Below, one piece after another: positions 1 to 7,640 of a DNA stretch of 64,000 nt. The notes beneath the pieces were generated by a model, which saw only the letters and a program-made list of their open reading frames with translations, made no database searches and was not told the DNA's origin. Numbering within the stretch: the stretch's first letter is position 1; each line of letters begins with the position of its first letter. This DNA comes from Epilithonimonas mollis. Lineage in GTDB: Bacteria; Bacteroidota; Bacteroidia; Flavobacteriales; Weeksellaceae. The position numbers and the translations under genes were made by a program. Location of the stretch: NCBI RefSeq assembly GCF_900142325.1, contig NZ_FRAM01000002.1, positions 186,001-250,000 of the forward strand, in the 5' to 3' direction.

Positions 1-2
1 AC

Positions 3-737
3 ATGCAGACTGAAGTGGCAAAGGAGCTGGAGAAACAACAAAATTGGGAAGCTCATACAAGAATGTCGGGTAAGGCTTGGGGTTGGTCTGTAGAAGTTGG
101 AGGTAGTTATGCCAATTCCACCGCACAGCATGATAGTACGAGACAAGCAGTTGCTAAATCTCAGGAATTAACAGAAAGAGCCATGGAGCGTGTTCTTACA
201 AAAGTCTCAGAAGAAAGGATACAAAAAATTATCAGAGAACATACTGAGACCAATGTGCATGAGTTTGATAATCGTGGCAATAAAACGACTACAAATCCTG
301 AAGAGGCAGTGCCACAACACATTACTGGAGTTTACAGATGGGTAGATAAGAAAATGAAAAACCAAATCTACAACTACGGCAAGCGTACAATGTTTGAATT
401 TATGATTCCAGAGCCGGCACGTCTGCATAGATTGGCTCTTAAATCTGCTAAAAATGTATTGACTGCGCCTCAAGACCCTAGAAAACCACTGGATGACAAA
501 TGGAAAATGACAGATACCAATGTTGATGAAACAATTTTGAAACACAGGGCGGATGAATACGGTGTAACAATAGACGTAAATCCATATCAGGAAAAAGAGG
601 TTTATTTTAATTTCGATGGTAACCAATCTAATTCTACACAGCTGCCAGATAATTTTATTGGTACAAAAGCGCACGTAAGAGTAGAGTACCAAGTTAAAAA
701 ATGGCACAATGGTGAAGTTCAAGCAGATAATTTTTAA
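3..737 (+). CDS. C-terminal part of a large unrecognised protein, first piece (frame broken)
   Basis: This is the visible first half of a protein that probably begins upstream of the window, since the frame is open to the left edge and the ATG at 3 has no leader to judge. It has a charged, helix-prone segment (about residues 45-85), then a segment with VYRWVDKKMKNQ and NYGKRTMFEFMIPEPA (about residues 110-140). I associate this pattern with long uncharacterised bacterial proteins but cannot name the family. The frame stops at TAA 735-737 inside TTTTTAAAGG, and the protein continues one frame over in the next entry. Removing one T from 731-735 would fuse the two pieces into one reading of about 574 residues. 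It lies directly upstream of a phospholipase effector gene. The function is unknown. Confidence 0.6.
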   Translation: MQTEVAKELEKQQNWEAHTRMSGKAWGWSVEVGGSYANSTAQHDSTRQAVAKSQELTERAMERVLTKVSEERIQKIIREHTETNVHEFDNRGNKTTTNPEEAVPQHITGVYRWVDKKMKNQIYNYGKRTMFEFMIPEPARLHRLALKSAKNVLTAPQDPRKPLDDKWKMTDTNVDETILKHRADEYGVTIDVNPYQEKEVYFNFDGNQSNSTQLPDNFIGTKAHVRVEYQVKKWHNGEVQADNF

Positions 738-1725
738 AGGAGGTTTGAATTGGATTAGTTATTCAGGACAAGAATATGATGCTTTAGATTTATCATTAAG
801 AGGTTCAGTAAGTGTTAATTACGTAATCGATGAAATTAAAACAATTAATTTTTGGATAACATTCTACTGTCAGACTGCACCTGAGATTATTACTGATTGG
901 AAAAAAAAGAGTTTCGATGCCATCATTGCAAAATATGAGGAAGCGCTCAAAGCTTTTAGTGATGCGCAAACTGCAGCAGATGAAGCGGCGGCAGATGAAG
1001 AAGCAGCCAACAAAGAAAAGATGTCTACATACTATAGAGATATGGAAGCTGAAGTTCTTAAACACAACTGTATTGCTTATCTGCTGCAAAATAATGATTT
1101 GAAGTTAGGAAAAGGCTTGACCTTAGGCAACACAATGCAAAGCTTCGCAGTCAATTTTGGAGACGATTTGGATGCCTATACATCACTTGCCAAATTTATG
1201 GAGCAGGCTATGGAATGGAGTATTATGGACTATACATTCTATCCATACTATTGGGCAGACAGCAACAACTGGCAGGAGATGTATCTGTCATCAGACCTAG
1301 ATCCTTTGTTTCGTAATTTCTTGCAGGCAGGTATGGCACGTGTTATTGTAACCGTTAAACCGGGTTTTGAGGATGCTGTTAACTTCTTTATGTCAACTGG
1401 TAGGATCTGGAATGGAGGCGAAGTTCCAGTGATTGGAGACCCAATGTATATGTCAATCGTAGAAGAACTAAGACAACCAACGGGTGTAGCTCAAGGTAAA
1501 TACTGGATCACAAGAGTACCAACAGCTTTAACTATTCTTCAAGCCAAATCTGTTGGATTAGAAATGACGGATGCTCTGCCAATCTTCCCAGAGAACGATA
1601 ATGGAGAGAATTGTGAGAATCCATTGGAGTTGGAGACTAAGAGTGCTTTTAAACCTGTAGATGCTGTAATGCAACATGGAGGAGATACAAGTACATTACC
1701 AAGTACAATCATTAAGCCTATTTAA
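709..1725 (+). CDS. Same unrecognised protein, second piece after a +1 frame shift
   Basis: This frame continues the protein above. The true homologous sequence most likely starts at about 738 (KGGLNWISYSGQEYD) rather than at the ATG at 709, because the residues before 738 merely read the end of the upstream piece in another frame. Visible parts are a beta-rich start with FWITFYCQ, a short Ala/Glu-rich helix (about residues 75-105, with AADEAAADEEAANKE), and a long mixed domain with WSIMDYTFYPYYWADSNNW. No signal peptide or known catalytic motif is seen, and I do not recognise the family. A strong hairpin terminator follows at 1738. The broken frame could be a real pseudogene, a sequencing error, or recoding. 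Confidence 0.55.
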   Translation: MVKFKQIIFKGGLNWISYSGQEYDALDLSLRGSVSVNYVIDEIKTINFWITFYCQTAPEIITDWKKKSFDAIIAKYEEALKAFSDAQTAADEAAADEEAANKEKMSTYYRDMEAEVLKHNCIAYLLQNNDLKLGKGLTLGNTMQSFAVNFGDDLDAYTSLAKFMEQAMEWSIMDYTFYPYYWADSNNWQEMYLSSDLDPLFRNFLQAGMARVIVTVKPGFEDAVNFFMSTGRIWNGGEVPVIGDPMYMSIVEELRQPTGVAQGKYWITRVPTALTILQAKSVGLEMTDALPIFPENDNGENCENPLELETKSAFKPVDAVMQHGGDTSTLPSTIIKPI

Positions 1726-1737
1726 TTTTTAATAGAG

Positions 1738-1773
1738 AAGAAAGTGGTAAATCTTTTTTACCACTTTCTTTTT
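1738..1773 (+). terminator. Rho-independent terminator after the split gene
   Basis: There is a perfect 12-bp stem, AGAAAGTGGTAA (1739-1750) with TTACCACTTTCT (1758-1769), around a 7-nt loop. It is followed by a T run. It separates the split gene from the phospholipase gene. Confidence 0.85.
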
Positions 1774-1813
1774 AATCTCGATTTCAAATATTAATTTTTA
1801 AAAATCTCACAAA

Positions 1814-3814
1814 ATGAAAATAGGAAATATAGGAATAAAAAATCCTGCAGATATTGGTATCTCTGATATAGATGTTTATGGAACTAATGAAAAAAAATAT
1901 GAAGCATTTGAAAGAACAGAAAAGGTAAAACTACGCATAGGCGTTTTCTTTGACGGCACAGGTAATAATAAGTTTAATTCTGATAGTGTTTACTACAATA
2001 AAAAGTACCATAAAGAATTATTAAAAGAAAATGATATAAAAAAAATTAAAGGCTTTAAAAGCTTTGTCATAGAATCTGGAAGTAGTTATTGGAACTCTTA
2101 CTCCAATATCGTACTGCTGCACGATTTGTATGAAGAAAAGACAGATATAAAAAATAGTACTGATGGGAAGTTTCAAAGTCTCCAATTAAAAGTTTATATG
2201 CAGGGTATAGGGACATTAAAGGATGAAAAAGATGACATGTTAGGTTCTGGAATGGGAGAAGGACCAAGAGGGGTTATTGCGAGAGTAGAGCGGGCTTGTC
2301 AAGATATAGCGAATAAGATTGATGAGACACTAAAAGAAATTCATGCTTCCAAACCATTGGAAATTATTTCCATCCAGTTTGATGTATTTGGATTCAGCAG
2401 AGGTGCGGCAGCGGCAAGACATTTTAGTAATGAGGTGCTCAAATCTGGAAGGGACAAGAATCCTGGTAACGGAGGCGAGCGCAAACTTATAAATCTAAAA
2501 CGTCCTTCGATGAAAAAGTATGTCAATGCAAAAGACCAGCTTCCTGAAATCAAGCTATACAATGCGAACGATTATAAAAAAGTGAAAGATAATACCAATG
2601 TGGTACAGCAGTTCAATGCTCCGGCCAGGAATGTTTTTACTGGAGGAATGTTGGGAGAGTTTCTTAGTAAAACAACTAAAAATAAAATCAATTATCCGAA
2701 ATATAATGTTAGCGTAGAGTTTTTAGGGATTTTTGACACGGTTATTTCACAGATGCTGGAAAGAAAAGGAGTTATTGACTTGGCAAGAAATCCTATTACA
2801 CAAGCTTTATCAGCTACATTGAGCCCTGTGATCAATCTGTTGACCAATGCTGTTGCGGAAATACCAAAAGTGAATACGAGTTTGTCCAATCCCAATATCC
2901 GTAAGATATTACATATCAAAGCCAAAGACGAATGGCGGGACAACTTCCCCATAACACCTCTTGGAGATATTGCAAGTACAACCTACGCAAAGGAGGTTAC
3001 GGTGTTGGGTGCGCACTCGGATGTGGGAGGTGGCTACTGGCAAACCGAAAAAGAGCTGAACACCTTGCAGTTTTTTGATTTGGCAGTGGGGGCAGATGCT
3101 TCGGAAAAGCAAAAACTGGAAAAGCAGAAAGATTTATTGCGGAAATGGTATATAGACCAGAACTTAGGAAATGTTACGCAGTTGACCTGGAAAATCATGC
3201 ACCACGTGAGAGCATACACCTTATCGGGAAGTATGGACGATGATTTGGAATCTCATATTAATAAATCTAAATACCTGCTTTTGGAGCCAGAGTTTATGGG
3301 GGATGATGTGTACAAAGTAAAAGACGGTTGGCATTATAAGTTACAAGGCTATCACCATAAGCTATTATCCGAACGCCCATTGGATAATAAACTATCATTA
3401 GCTTATATGAATGTAATGAAACAGATAGCCTTAAGCTACGCAGATGTACCTTTTAGAATTCCAGAAACTAAAACACAACATCCGGAGGAGTATATCTATT
3501 CTAAGGAAACGGAGATTAATATGAAGGCTTATCAAAATTTAATATTCGCTGCTACCGAACACGGATGGACGGATAAAGATGGTAAAATGGTTACGCATCC
3601 TGAGCTTGTGGATGAGAAGGGATATTATACCATTTCTAAGGAAACTAATAATTTTATTATGGGGACTTTTGTACATTTATCGGCAAATTTTAACTCCCCT
3701 TTGGTGGAGACATTAGACCACTATAACCTTGTTTATGCAAACGTTCCTCATTTCACAAATGAAAAAGAATATAAAAACCCGCCTTATAAAAGAGTTCCAT
3801 ACACTCCCACATAA
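1814..3814 (+). CDS. Tle1-like (DUF2235) phospholipase effector
   Basis: This 666-residue alpha/beta-hydrolase is of the DUF2235/Tle1 type, a family that includes type VI secretion phospholipases attacking bacterial membranes. It opens with the family signature RIGVFFDGTGNNKFN (residues 41-55). The nucleophile elbow GFSRG is at 193-197 (Ser195), the FLGIFDTV strand at 303-310, and GAHSDVGGGYW, which carries the expected catalytic Asp403, at 399-409. There is no signal peptide, as expected for a protein loaded directly into a contractile injection system, and no N-terminal PAAR or VgrG domain. A DUF2931-like lipoprotein gene overlaps its 3' end. Membership of the hydrolase family is clear. That it is a T6SS or similar effector is inference, because no injection-system structural gene lies in the window. 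Confidence 0.85.
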   Translation: MKIGNIGIKNPADIGISDIDVYGTNEKKYEAFERTEKVKLRIGVFFDGTGNNKFNSDSVYYNKKYHKELLKENDIKKIKGFKSFVIESGSSYWNSYSNIVLLHDLYEEKTDIKNSTDGKFQSLQLKVYMQGIGTLKDEKDDMLGSGMGEGPRGVIARVERACQDIANKIDETLKEIHASKPLEIISIQFDVFGFSRGAAAARHFSNEVLKSGRDKNPGNGGERKLINLKRPSMKKYVNAKDQLPEIKLYNANDYKKVKDNTNVVQQFNAPARNVFTGGMLGEFLSKTTKNKINYPKYNVSVEFLGIFDTVISQMLERKGVIDLARNPITQALSATLSPVINLLTNAVAEIPKVNTSLSNPNIRKILHIKAKDEWRDNFPITPLGDIASTTYAKEVTVLGAHSDVGGGYWQTEKELNTLQFFDLAVGADASEKQKLEKQKDLLRKWYIDQNLGNVTQLTWKIMHHVRAYTLSGSMDDDLESHINKSKYLLLEPEFMGDDVYKVKDGWHYKLQGYHHKLLSERPLDNKLSLAYMNVMKQIALSYADVPFRIPETKTQHPEEYIYSKETEINMKAYQNLIFAATEHGWTDKDGKMVTHPELVDEKGYYTISKETNNFIMGTFVHLSANFNSPLVETLDHYNLVYANVPHFTNEKEYKNPPYKRVPYTPT

Positions 3815-4796
3815 TCTTCTTCTGATTAGTCTTAGCTTGCTGTTATTTTCCTGCCAGAAGAAAAAGTACCCATGGCAGCCGGGTATTTCAGCACCTAGAT
3901 ATTATCCAGTTGCAGGGCATGTAGATTTTGGCAATGCTGGTAATGGCAGTAATACCTCTTTTGCAAATGGCTGGGGAGATCAATACGGAGGTGTAGTTTC
4001 AGGAAATCAACTCAAAGAAGTCCCTAAACAGGTGTATATAGATTACTATAGTGTTGTAGATGGGAAAGGATTTAGTGGAGAAGTCCTACTTCCACAGGAA
4101 AAGATTCTAGATTTATTTAGGGAATACCACATAAATGATAAGAATTCGGCAGATTTACTCGTCGGGATGGCTCCCGGAGGATGGATTCGAGTATGGTTTC
4201 AGGTTTCTGTAGGATTTGTTAATAAAGGAGGTAAGGTAATAATCATAGAAGTAGCAAAATCTAGACTGAGAAGCTATAAAGATGAAACTGTAGGAGTAGG
4301 ATTAAAAACAAAGGATTTTAAAACATGGGGTAATACTTATACATACTGGCAACATCATGGTATTCCCTACTCAGCTTGGGCAGAAAATGAGAAAGAATAT
4401 GATATTATTTTTGATTTTTATAAGCCCAATCATAGAAAGATAGGATTTAGTTATATCTCTGCAGATGGTACCATTTATCAGGTTGGACGGGAGAAGGCTC
4501 ATCAAAAACTTCCTGTACAACTAGAACAGATTGCCTGGCAAGGTAAAAATAGGGAGGCTTATAATTGTAAAGTACCCTTTCCTAAGAATTTTAAAAAGTA
4601 CATCGAGCAAAAAAAATTACAAAGGCTACATCTGCAGCTAGAAATAGAAAAAGATGATGAACACGCAATTATTTATCTCATTACAAACAATTCAAAAGAA
4701 AAAATAGTAAGGTTTAAAAACAAGACTATCACAGCAGAGGAAGACAAGAATATAGATTTTGATTACGCAAAAGAAGTAGAATATTTCATCCAATAA
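3759..4796 (+). CDS. DUF2931-like lipoprotein, possible immunity partner of the phospholipase
   Basis: This 345-residue protein has an N-terminal hydrophobic stretch ending in a lipobox, LLLFS then Cys32, and Lys residues directly after it, so it is predicted to be a lipoprotein of the cell envelope. The body has features I associate with DUF2931: a GMAPGGWIRVWF segment, a WAENEKEYDIIFDF segment and an IGFSYISADGTIY strand. The start at 3759 is chosen because it gives a normal signal peptide. The ATG at 3729 would add ten residues of no obvious use. The gene overlaps the phospholipase gene by 56 nt, so the two are translationally linked. A periplasm-facing lipoprotein beside a membrane-attacking phospholipase suggests immunity, but this is not shown by the sequence itself. 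Confidence 0.75.
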   Translation: MKKNIKTRLIKEFHTLPHNLLLISLSLLLFSCQKKKYPWQPGISAPRYYPVAGHVDFGNAGNGSNTSFANGWGDQYGGVVSGNQLKEVPKQVYIDYYSVVDGKGFSGEVLLPQEKILDLFREYHINDKNSADLLVGMAPGGWIRVWFQVSVGFVNKGGKVIIIEVAKSRLRSYKDETVGVGLKTKDFKTWGNTYTYWQHHGIPYSAWAENEKEYDIIFDFYKPNHRKIGFSYISADGTIYQVGREKAHQKLPVQLEQIAWQGKNREAYNCKVPFPKNFKKYIEQKKLQRLHLQLEIEKDDEHAIIYLITNNSKEKIVRFKNKTITAEEDKNIDFDYAKEVEYFIQ

Positions 4797-4818
4797 TTTT
4801 CTCACTCATTTCCTATTA

Positions 4819-4839
4819 GCGCGAGCGTCTCACTCGTGC
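4819..4839. repeat. Small GC-rich palindrome between genes
   Basis: GCGCGAG (4819-4825) pairs with CTCGTGC (4833-4839) through one G-T wobble, around a 7-nt loop. It is far more GC-rich than its surroundings and lies just before a terminator. It resembles short palindromic intergenic elements seen in Bacteroidota, but its copy number cannot be judged here. Confidence 0.4.
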
Positions 4840-4846
4840 CCTTCAA

Positions 4847-4880
4847 AAAAGCAGTGATACACTCTCACTGCTTTTCTGTT
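4847..4880 (+). terminator. Terminator after the DUF2931-like gene
   Basis: An 11-bp stem, AAAAGCAGTGA (4847-4857) with TCACTGCTTTT (4865-4875), surrounds a 7-nt loop, and the right arm ends in a T-rich tail. It closes the phospholipase/lipoprotein unit. Confidence 0.75.
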
Positions 4881-4968
4881 TCCAATCATTGCAGCAAATA
4901 TATTATGTTAAATAGAACTTTGTCAATAAAAATTTACAGTAAAACAATCTATTATTGAAAATAATTTT

Positions 4969-4976
4969 TACATTTG
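4969..4976 (+). promoter_or_regulatory. Candidate -7 promoter element
   Basis: TACATTTG fits the Bacteroidota -7 consensus TAnnTTTG and lies 32 nt before the start at 5009. No TTG is found at the usual 17-23 nt upstream; the nearest is at 4955-4957. Only the -7 part is therefore supported. Confidence 0.35.
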
Positions 4977-5008
4977 TCATAACAAACAATTAAAAAACAC
5001 AAAATATT

Positions 5009-5746
5009 ATGACACCAGTTTACGAAACAGGGCACGCAAAAAACGTCGCCAATTTCCAGGATCTCATCGCTTTCTGCCAAGGCTACGGAGATAAATACAA
5101 CCCTTCCAAAAAAAGCCTTCAGATTCCACAACTGCAGCTCCTCTATCAGGAAGCACAAAGCAAGTTAGATGAGGCCAAAACACAAAAAACAGCTTTTGAC
5201 AATGCCACCAACAGCAGGAGGAATACCTTCGCAGACCTCAGGCCTCTTTCCACCAGGATCATCAATGCACTGTCCGTCTCCGGTGCAGATACTTTGGCAA
5301 TAGAAGATGCAAAATCCATCAACAAAAAGATACAGGGCACATCTTCCAAAAAACCAGCATCTGCAGAAACACCCACACCAACGCAGGGCACAGCCGCAGG
5401 GATTTCCACTTCCCAGCAATCCTACGATCGCTTGATCGATCATTTTACCAGCCTGATAGAATTACTAAACCAAAACGAATTCTATGCACCCAACGAGGAT
5501 GATCTCAAGACCATAACCCTGCAGGCCAGGCTCACAGAACTGAAAACAGCAAACACAGAACTTATAAACGCCTTCACCGCCCATAGCAATGCCATGATCA
5601 GCAGAAACGAAACACTCTATCACAAACAGACAGGGCTCGTTCAGATTTCCAAAGAGGTCAAGCAATATGTAAAAAGCGTATTCGGAGCAGGCAGCCCACA
5701 ATATGATCAGGTAAATGGTCTGGAGTTCAAAGTTCGTAGGAACTAG
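5009..5746 (+). CDS. Conserved hypothetical protein of Chryseobacterium type
   Basis: This 245-residue protein has no signal peptide or membrane segment. It is mostly helical and rich in Ala, Thr, Asn and Gln, with two helical halves separated by a Pro/Thr/Ser-rich linker (about residues 110-130, SAETPTPTQG). The C-terminal block contains YVKSVFGAGSPQYDQVNGLEF, which is like the end of a family of hypothetical proteins I recall from Chryseobacterium. No function is known to me. Codon use is rich in C-ending codons compared with the phospholipase gene upstream. Directly behind the TAG stop, in the same frame, lies a 21-bp tandem repeat array with no stop until 6106, so a readthrough product or an extended ancestral gene is possible. 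Confidence 0.7.
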   Translation: MTPVYETGHAKNVANFQDLIAFCQGYGDKYNPSKKSLQIPQLQLLYQEAQSKLDEAKTQKTAFDNATNSRRNTFADLRPLSTRIINALSVSGADTLAIEDAKSINKKIQGTSSKKPASAETPTPTQGTAAGISTSQQSYDRLIDHFTSLIELLNQNEFYAPNEDDLKTITLQARLTELKTANTELINAFTAHSNAMISRNETLYHKQTGLVQISKEVKQYVKSVFGAGSPQYDQVNGLEFKVRRN

Positions 5747-5777
5747 TATAAAACGACCGCCGTCTCTCTCAAAACGG

Positions 5778-5987
5778 CCATTGGCGGACATACTATTACC
5801 ATTGGCAGTTCCAAAGTTACCCTTGGCGGCCATATTATTGGCGGTGGCAGCCATACTTTTACCTCTGGCGAACATACTATGAGCAATGTCTTTGACAAAA
5901 CGACCTATGGCGACTATACTTTTACCCTTGGCGTTGACAATATTACCGATGGCGGAGATACTTCAGGCAATGGCAGTGTGACATCAG
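5778..5987 (+). repeat. Degenerate 21-bp tandem array, about ten units
   Basis: Ten consecutive 21-nt units run without gaps from 5778 to 5987. The consensus is close to CC-TTGGCGG-CATACTATTA. Unit 1 is 5778-5798, and later units start at 5799, 5820, 5841, 5862, 5883, 5904, 5925, 5946 and 5967. Units 1, 3, 5 and 7 are closest to the consensus, and unit 6 is the most diverged. Read in the frame of the upstream gene, the array encodes heptads such as TIGGHTI and TLGGHII. On the other strand it encodes heptads such as MAATANN and MAAKGNF. No ribosome-binding or start signal makes it a convincing gene of its own. It fills most of the 383-nt gap between 5746 and 6130. Confidence 0.8.
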
Positions 5988-5992
5988 AACAC

Positions 5993-6016
5993 AGCACGGA
6001 TCCACATCCGTGCTTT
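5993..6016 (+). terminator. Hairpin terminator after the tandem array
   Basis: A 9-bp perfect stem, AGCACGGAT (5993-6001) with ATCCGTGCT (6006-6014), surrounds a CCAC loop and is followed by a short T stretch. It lies after the array, which suggests that transcription from 5009 runs through the repeats and ends here. Confidence 0.6.
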
Positions 6017-6083
6017 ATCATTTCTAATAAGCAAAACTTATCCACAAAAACAAAACACGACACCTTTTGTCGCATTAAGAATT

Positions 6084-6091
6084 TATATTTG
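6084..6091 (+). promoter_or_regulatory. Candidate -7 element for the WYL regulator gene
   Basis: TATATTTG matches TAnnTTTG 38 nt before the start codon at 6130. A TTG at 6067-6069 is only 14 nt upstream, shorter than usual, so the -33 part is doubtful. Confidence 0.4.
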
Positions 6092-6129
6092 TCTGTCAAA
6101 ATTTAAAAACTGAATATCCCGGACCATCC

Positions 6130-7056
6130 ATGAAAAAAGATTTCTATCTCACCAGGTATGCCCTCATTATCAAGAGGCTGGAGCGCTCACCAGCCACCTA
6201 TCCGGAGATAGAATCCTACCTCCTCGGCTCCTTCGAGTTTCAGGATGCCAACATCACCGGTTACTCCATCCGCACCCTCCAGAGAGATATCAGAGACATC
6301 GCCAATCTTTTCAATTTTGACATCCATAACAAAAAAAAGGGAGACAACAGGTATTACATAGAAAGCCGCCCCGTCATGGAAGTGGACGAGTACAACCAGA
6401 GGCTGTTAGAATCTTTCCAGATCATGAACGCCGTCAACGCCCAGCCGGACTTTGCAGAGTTCATCCATCTGGAAAACCGGACACCACGCGGGATTCAGAA
6501 CTTCTATGATCTGCTCTTCGCCATCCGGAACAAAAAAATACTCGAATTCCGGTACTTCAAATACAAAGACCAGACTACCACCTCCCGGAAAGTCCGCCCA
6601 CTGGCGCTCAAAGAGTCCAAAGACCGCTGGTATCTCATAGCAAAAGATACAAAAGACGAAAAACTGAAGGCATTCGGCCTGGACAGGATCAGCGATTTGA
6701 CAGTCACCAAAGCAGGCTTCCGCCAAGAACAGACCATCAACCTGAAAGAACATTTCAAAAACGCTTTCGGCATCATGAACCTGGAAGAAGAGCCGGAGAA
6801 GATTGTCATCAGATCAACCAAAGAGCAGGCAGAGTATCTGAAAAGCTCGCCGCTGCACCATTCCCAGAAGATCGAAAAGGAAACCGACAGCTCAGTGTAT
6901 TTTGCCTATGACCTTTACCCCACCTATGATTTCATTCAGGAGATCCTCTCATTCGGCAACCAGGTAAAGGTCATGGAGCCGCAGATGCTCATCGGGAAAG
7001 TAAAAGAGATGCTCAAAAAATCAGTTCAGCAGTACGATGACCCTTCCGCAGAATAG
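6130..7056 (+). CDS. WYL-domain transcriptional regulator
   Basis: This 308-residue regulator has the usual order: an N-terminal winged helix-turn-helix (about 5-75, with YSIRTLQRDIRDI as the recognition part), a WYL domain (about 134-195, with LEFRYFKYKD, RWYLIAK at 166-172 and FGLDRISDL at 182-190), and a C-terminal WCX-like extension (about 215-295). WYL proteins sense ligands, often nucleotides or nucleic acid, and control defence, DNA-damage or metabolic genes; the target here is unknown. The gene stands alone, convergent with the polysaccharide locus. Its codon use is notably C-rich compared with its neighbours, which hints at a separate origin. The family call is firm. Confidence 0.9.
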   Translation: MKKDFYLTRYALIIKRLERSPATYPEIESYLLGSFEFQDANITGYSIRTLQRDIRDIANLFNFDIHNKKKGDNRYYIESRPVMEVDEYNQRLLESFQIMNAVNAQPDFAEFIHLENRTPRGIQNFYDLLFAIRNKKILEFRYFKYKDQTTTSRKVRPLALKESKDRWYLIAKDTKDEKLKAFGLDRISDLTVTKAGFRQEQTINLKEHFKNAFGIMNLEEEPEKIVIRSTKEQAEYLKSSPLHHSQKIEKETDSSVYFAYDLYPTYDFIQEILSFGNQVKVMEPQMLIGKVKEMLKKSVQQYDDPSAE

Positions 7057-7079
7057 GTATTTCAGCAATTTTTGCTAAG

Positions 7080-7631
7080 CTAAATTTTATTATTGATATA
7101 ATGCTCGGTCGCATGAGCTCTCGGTGTGATAACCGCAGGGTTGCCGGTTACAACAGAATGATCGGGAACATCCGTAGTCACATAAGCATTAGGCGCAATC
7201 AAAACATCATCCCCGATGGTGATATTCCCGACAACAACAGCATTCGGGCCGATCCAGACTTCGTTCCCGATCACCGGAACACCTTCGTTCTTCCCGCGAT
7301 TGGCTTGCGCGATAGTAACGCCCTGGGCAATGTTACAGTTCTTCCCGATTTTTGTTTTCGGATTGATCACCAGATGCCCCCAGTGTCCCAGGTAAAAACC
7401 CTCCCCGATCTGGGTTTCCGGATAGATCTGGAAGCCATATCTGATCTGGTAATGGCGTAGCAGAAGCTTGTAGAACAGTCCGGTAATTGGTTTTCTGTGA
7501 TGCTTCTGAGCTTTTCGGAAAAGATAAATATAATGCAGATTGGGACTGAAGCACTTTCTCAGGATCTGAAAATAAGACAGATACTTTCCGCTTTCCCTGT
7601 AAAAATCTTTCTGTATAATCGAATGGCTCAT
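7080..7631 (-). CDS. Serine-acetyltransferase-like LbH O-acetyltransferase
   Basis: This 183-residue protein has an N-terminal helical part and then hexapeptide-repeat turns from about residue 70 to 160, forming a left-handed beta-helix. GHWGHLVIN (82-90) sits where CysE has its catalytic His region, and GNPAVI near the end matches the usual acetyl-CoA binding turn. Proteins of this type in polysaccharide loci usually O-acetylate sugars rather than serine, and its place at the end of a glycosyltransferase unit supports this. It follows the GT4 gene after a 9-nt gap and is probably co-transcribed with the genes up to 9750. The exact acceptor cannot be told from the sequence. Confidence 0.8.
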   Translation of the reverse strand: MSHSIIQKDFYRESGKYLSYFQILRKCFSPNLHYIYLFRKAQKHHRKPITGLFYKLLLRHYQIRYGFQIYPETQIGEGFYLGHWGHLVINPKTKIGKNCNIAQGVTIAQANRGKNEGVPVIGNEVWIGPNAVVVGNITIGDDVLIAPNAYVTTDVPDHSVVTGNPAVITPRAHATEHYINNKI

Positions 7632-7640
7632 CGGATAAAT

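Noticed and set aside
207-722. A 171-codon minus-strand open frame near the left edge
   Set aside because: Antisense to a protein with consistent motifs, rich in Cys, Phe and Ile as expected for a shadow frame.
5465-5875. Minus-strand open frame with MAA heptads
   Set aside because: The heptads are the complement reading of the 21-bp units; the rest is antisense to the 5009 gene.
5879-6106. A 75-codon open frame over the tandem repeats
   Set aside because: It starts inside unit 5 of the array, has no leader or family, and is only the tail of the frame kept open by the 21-nt repeat length. It is reported as a repeat instead.
7057-7079. Weak AGCAA/TTGCT hairpin between the WYL and acetyltransferase genes
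   Set aside because: Only 5 bp with a short loop and no clear T run; not enough for a terminator call.
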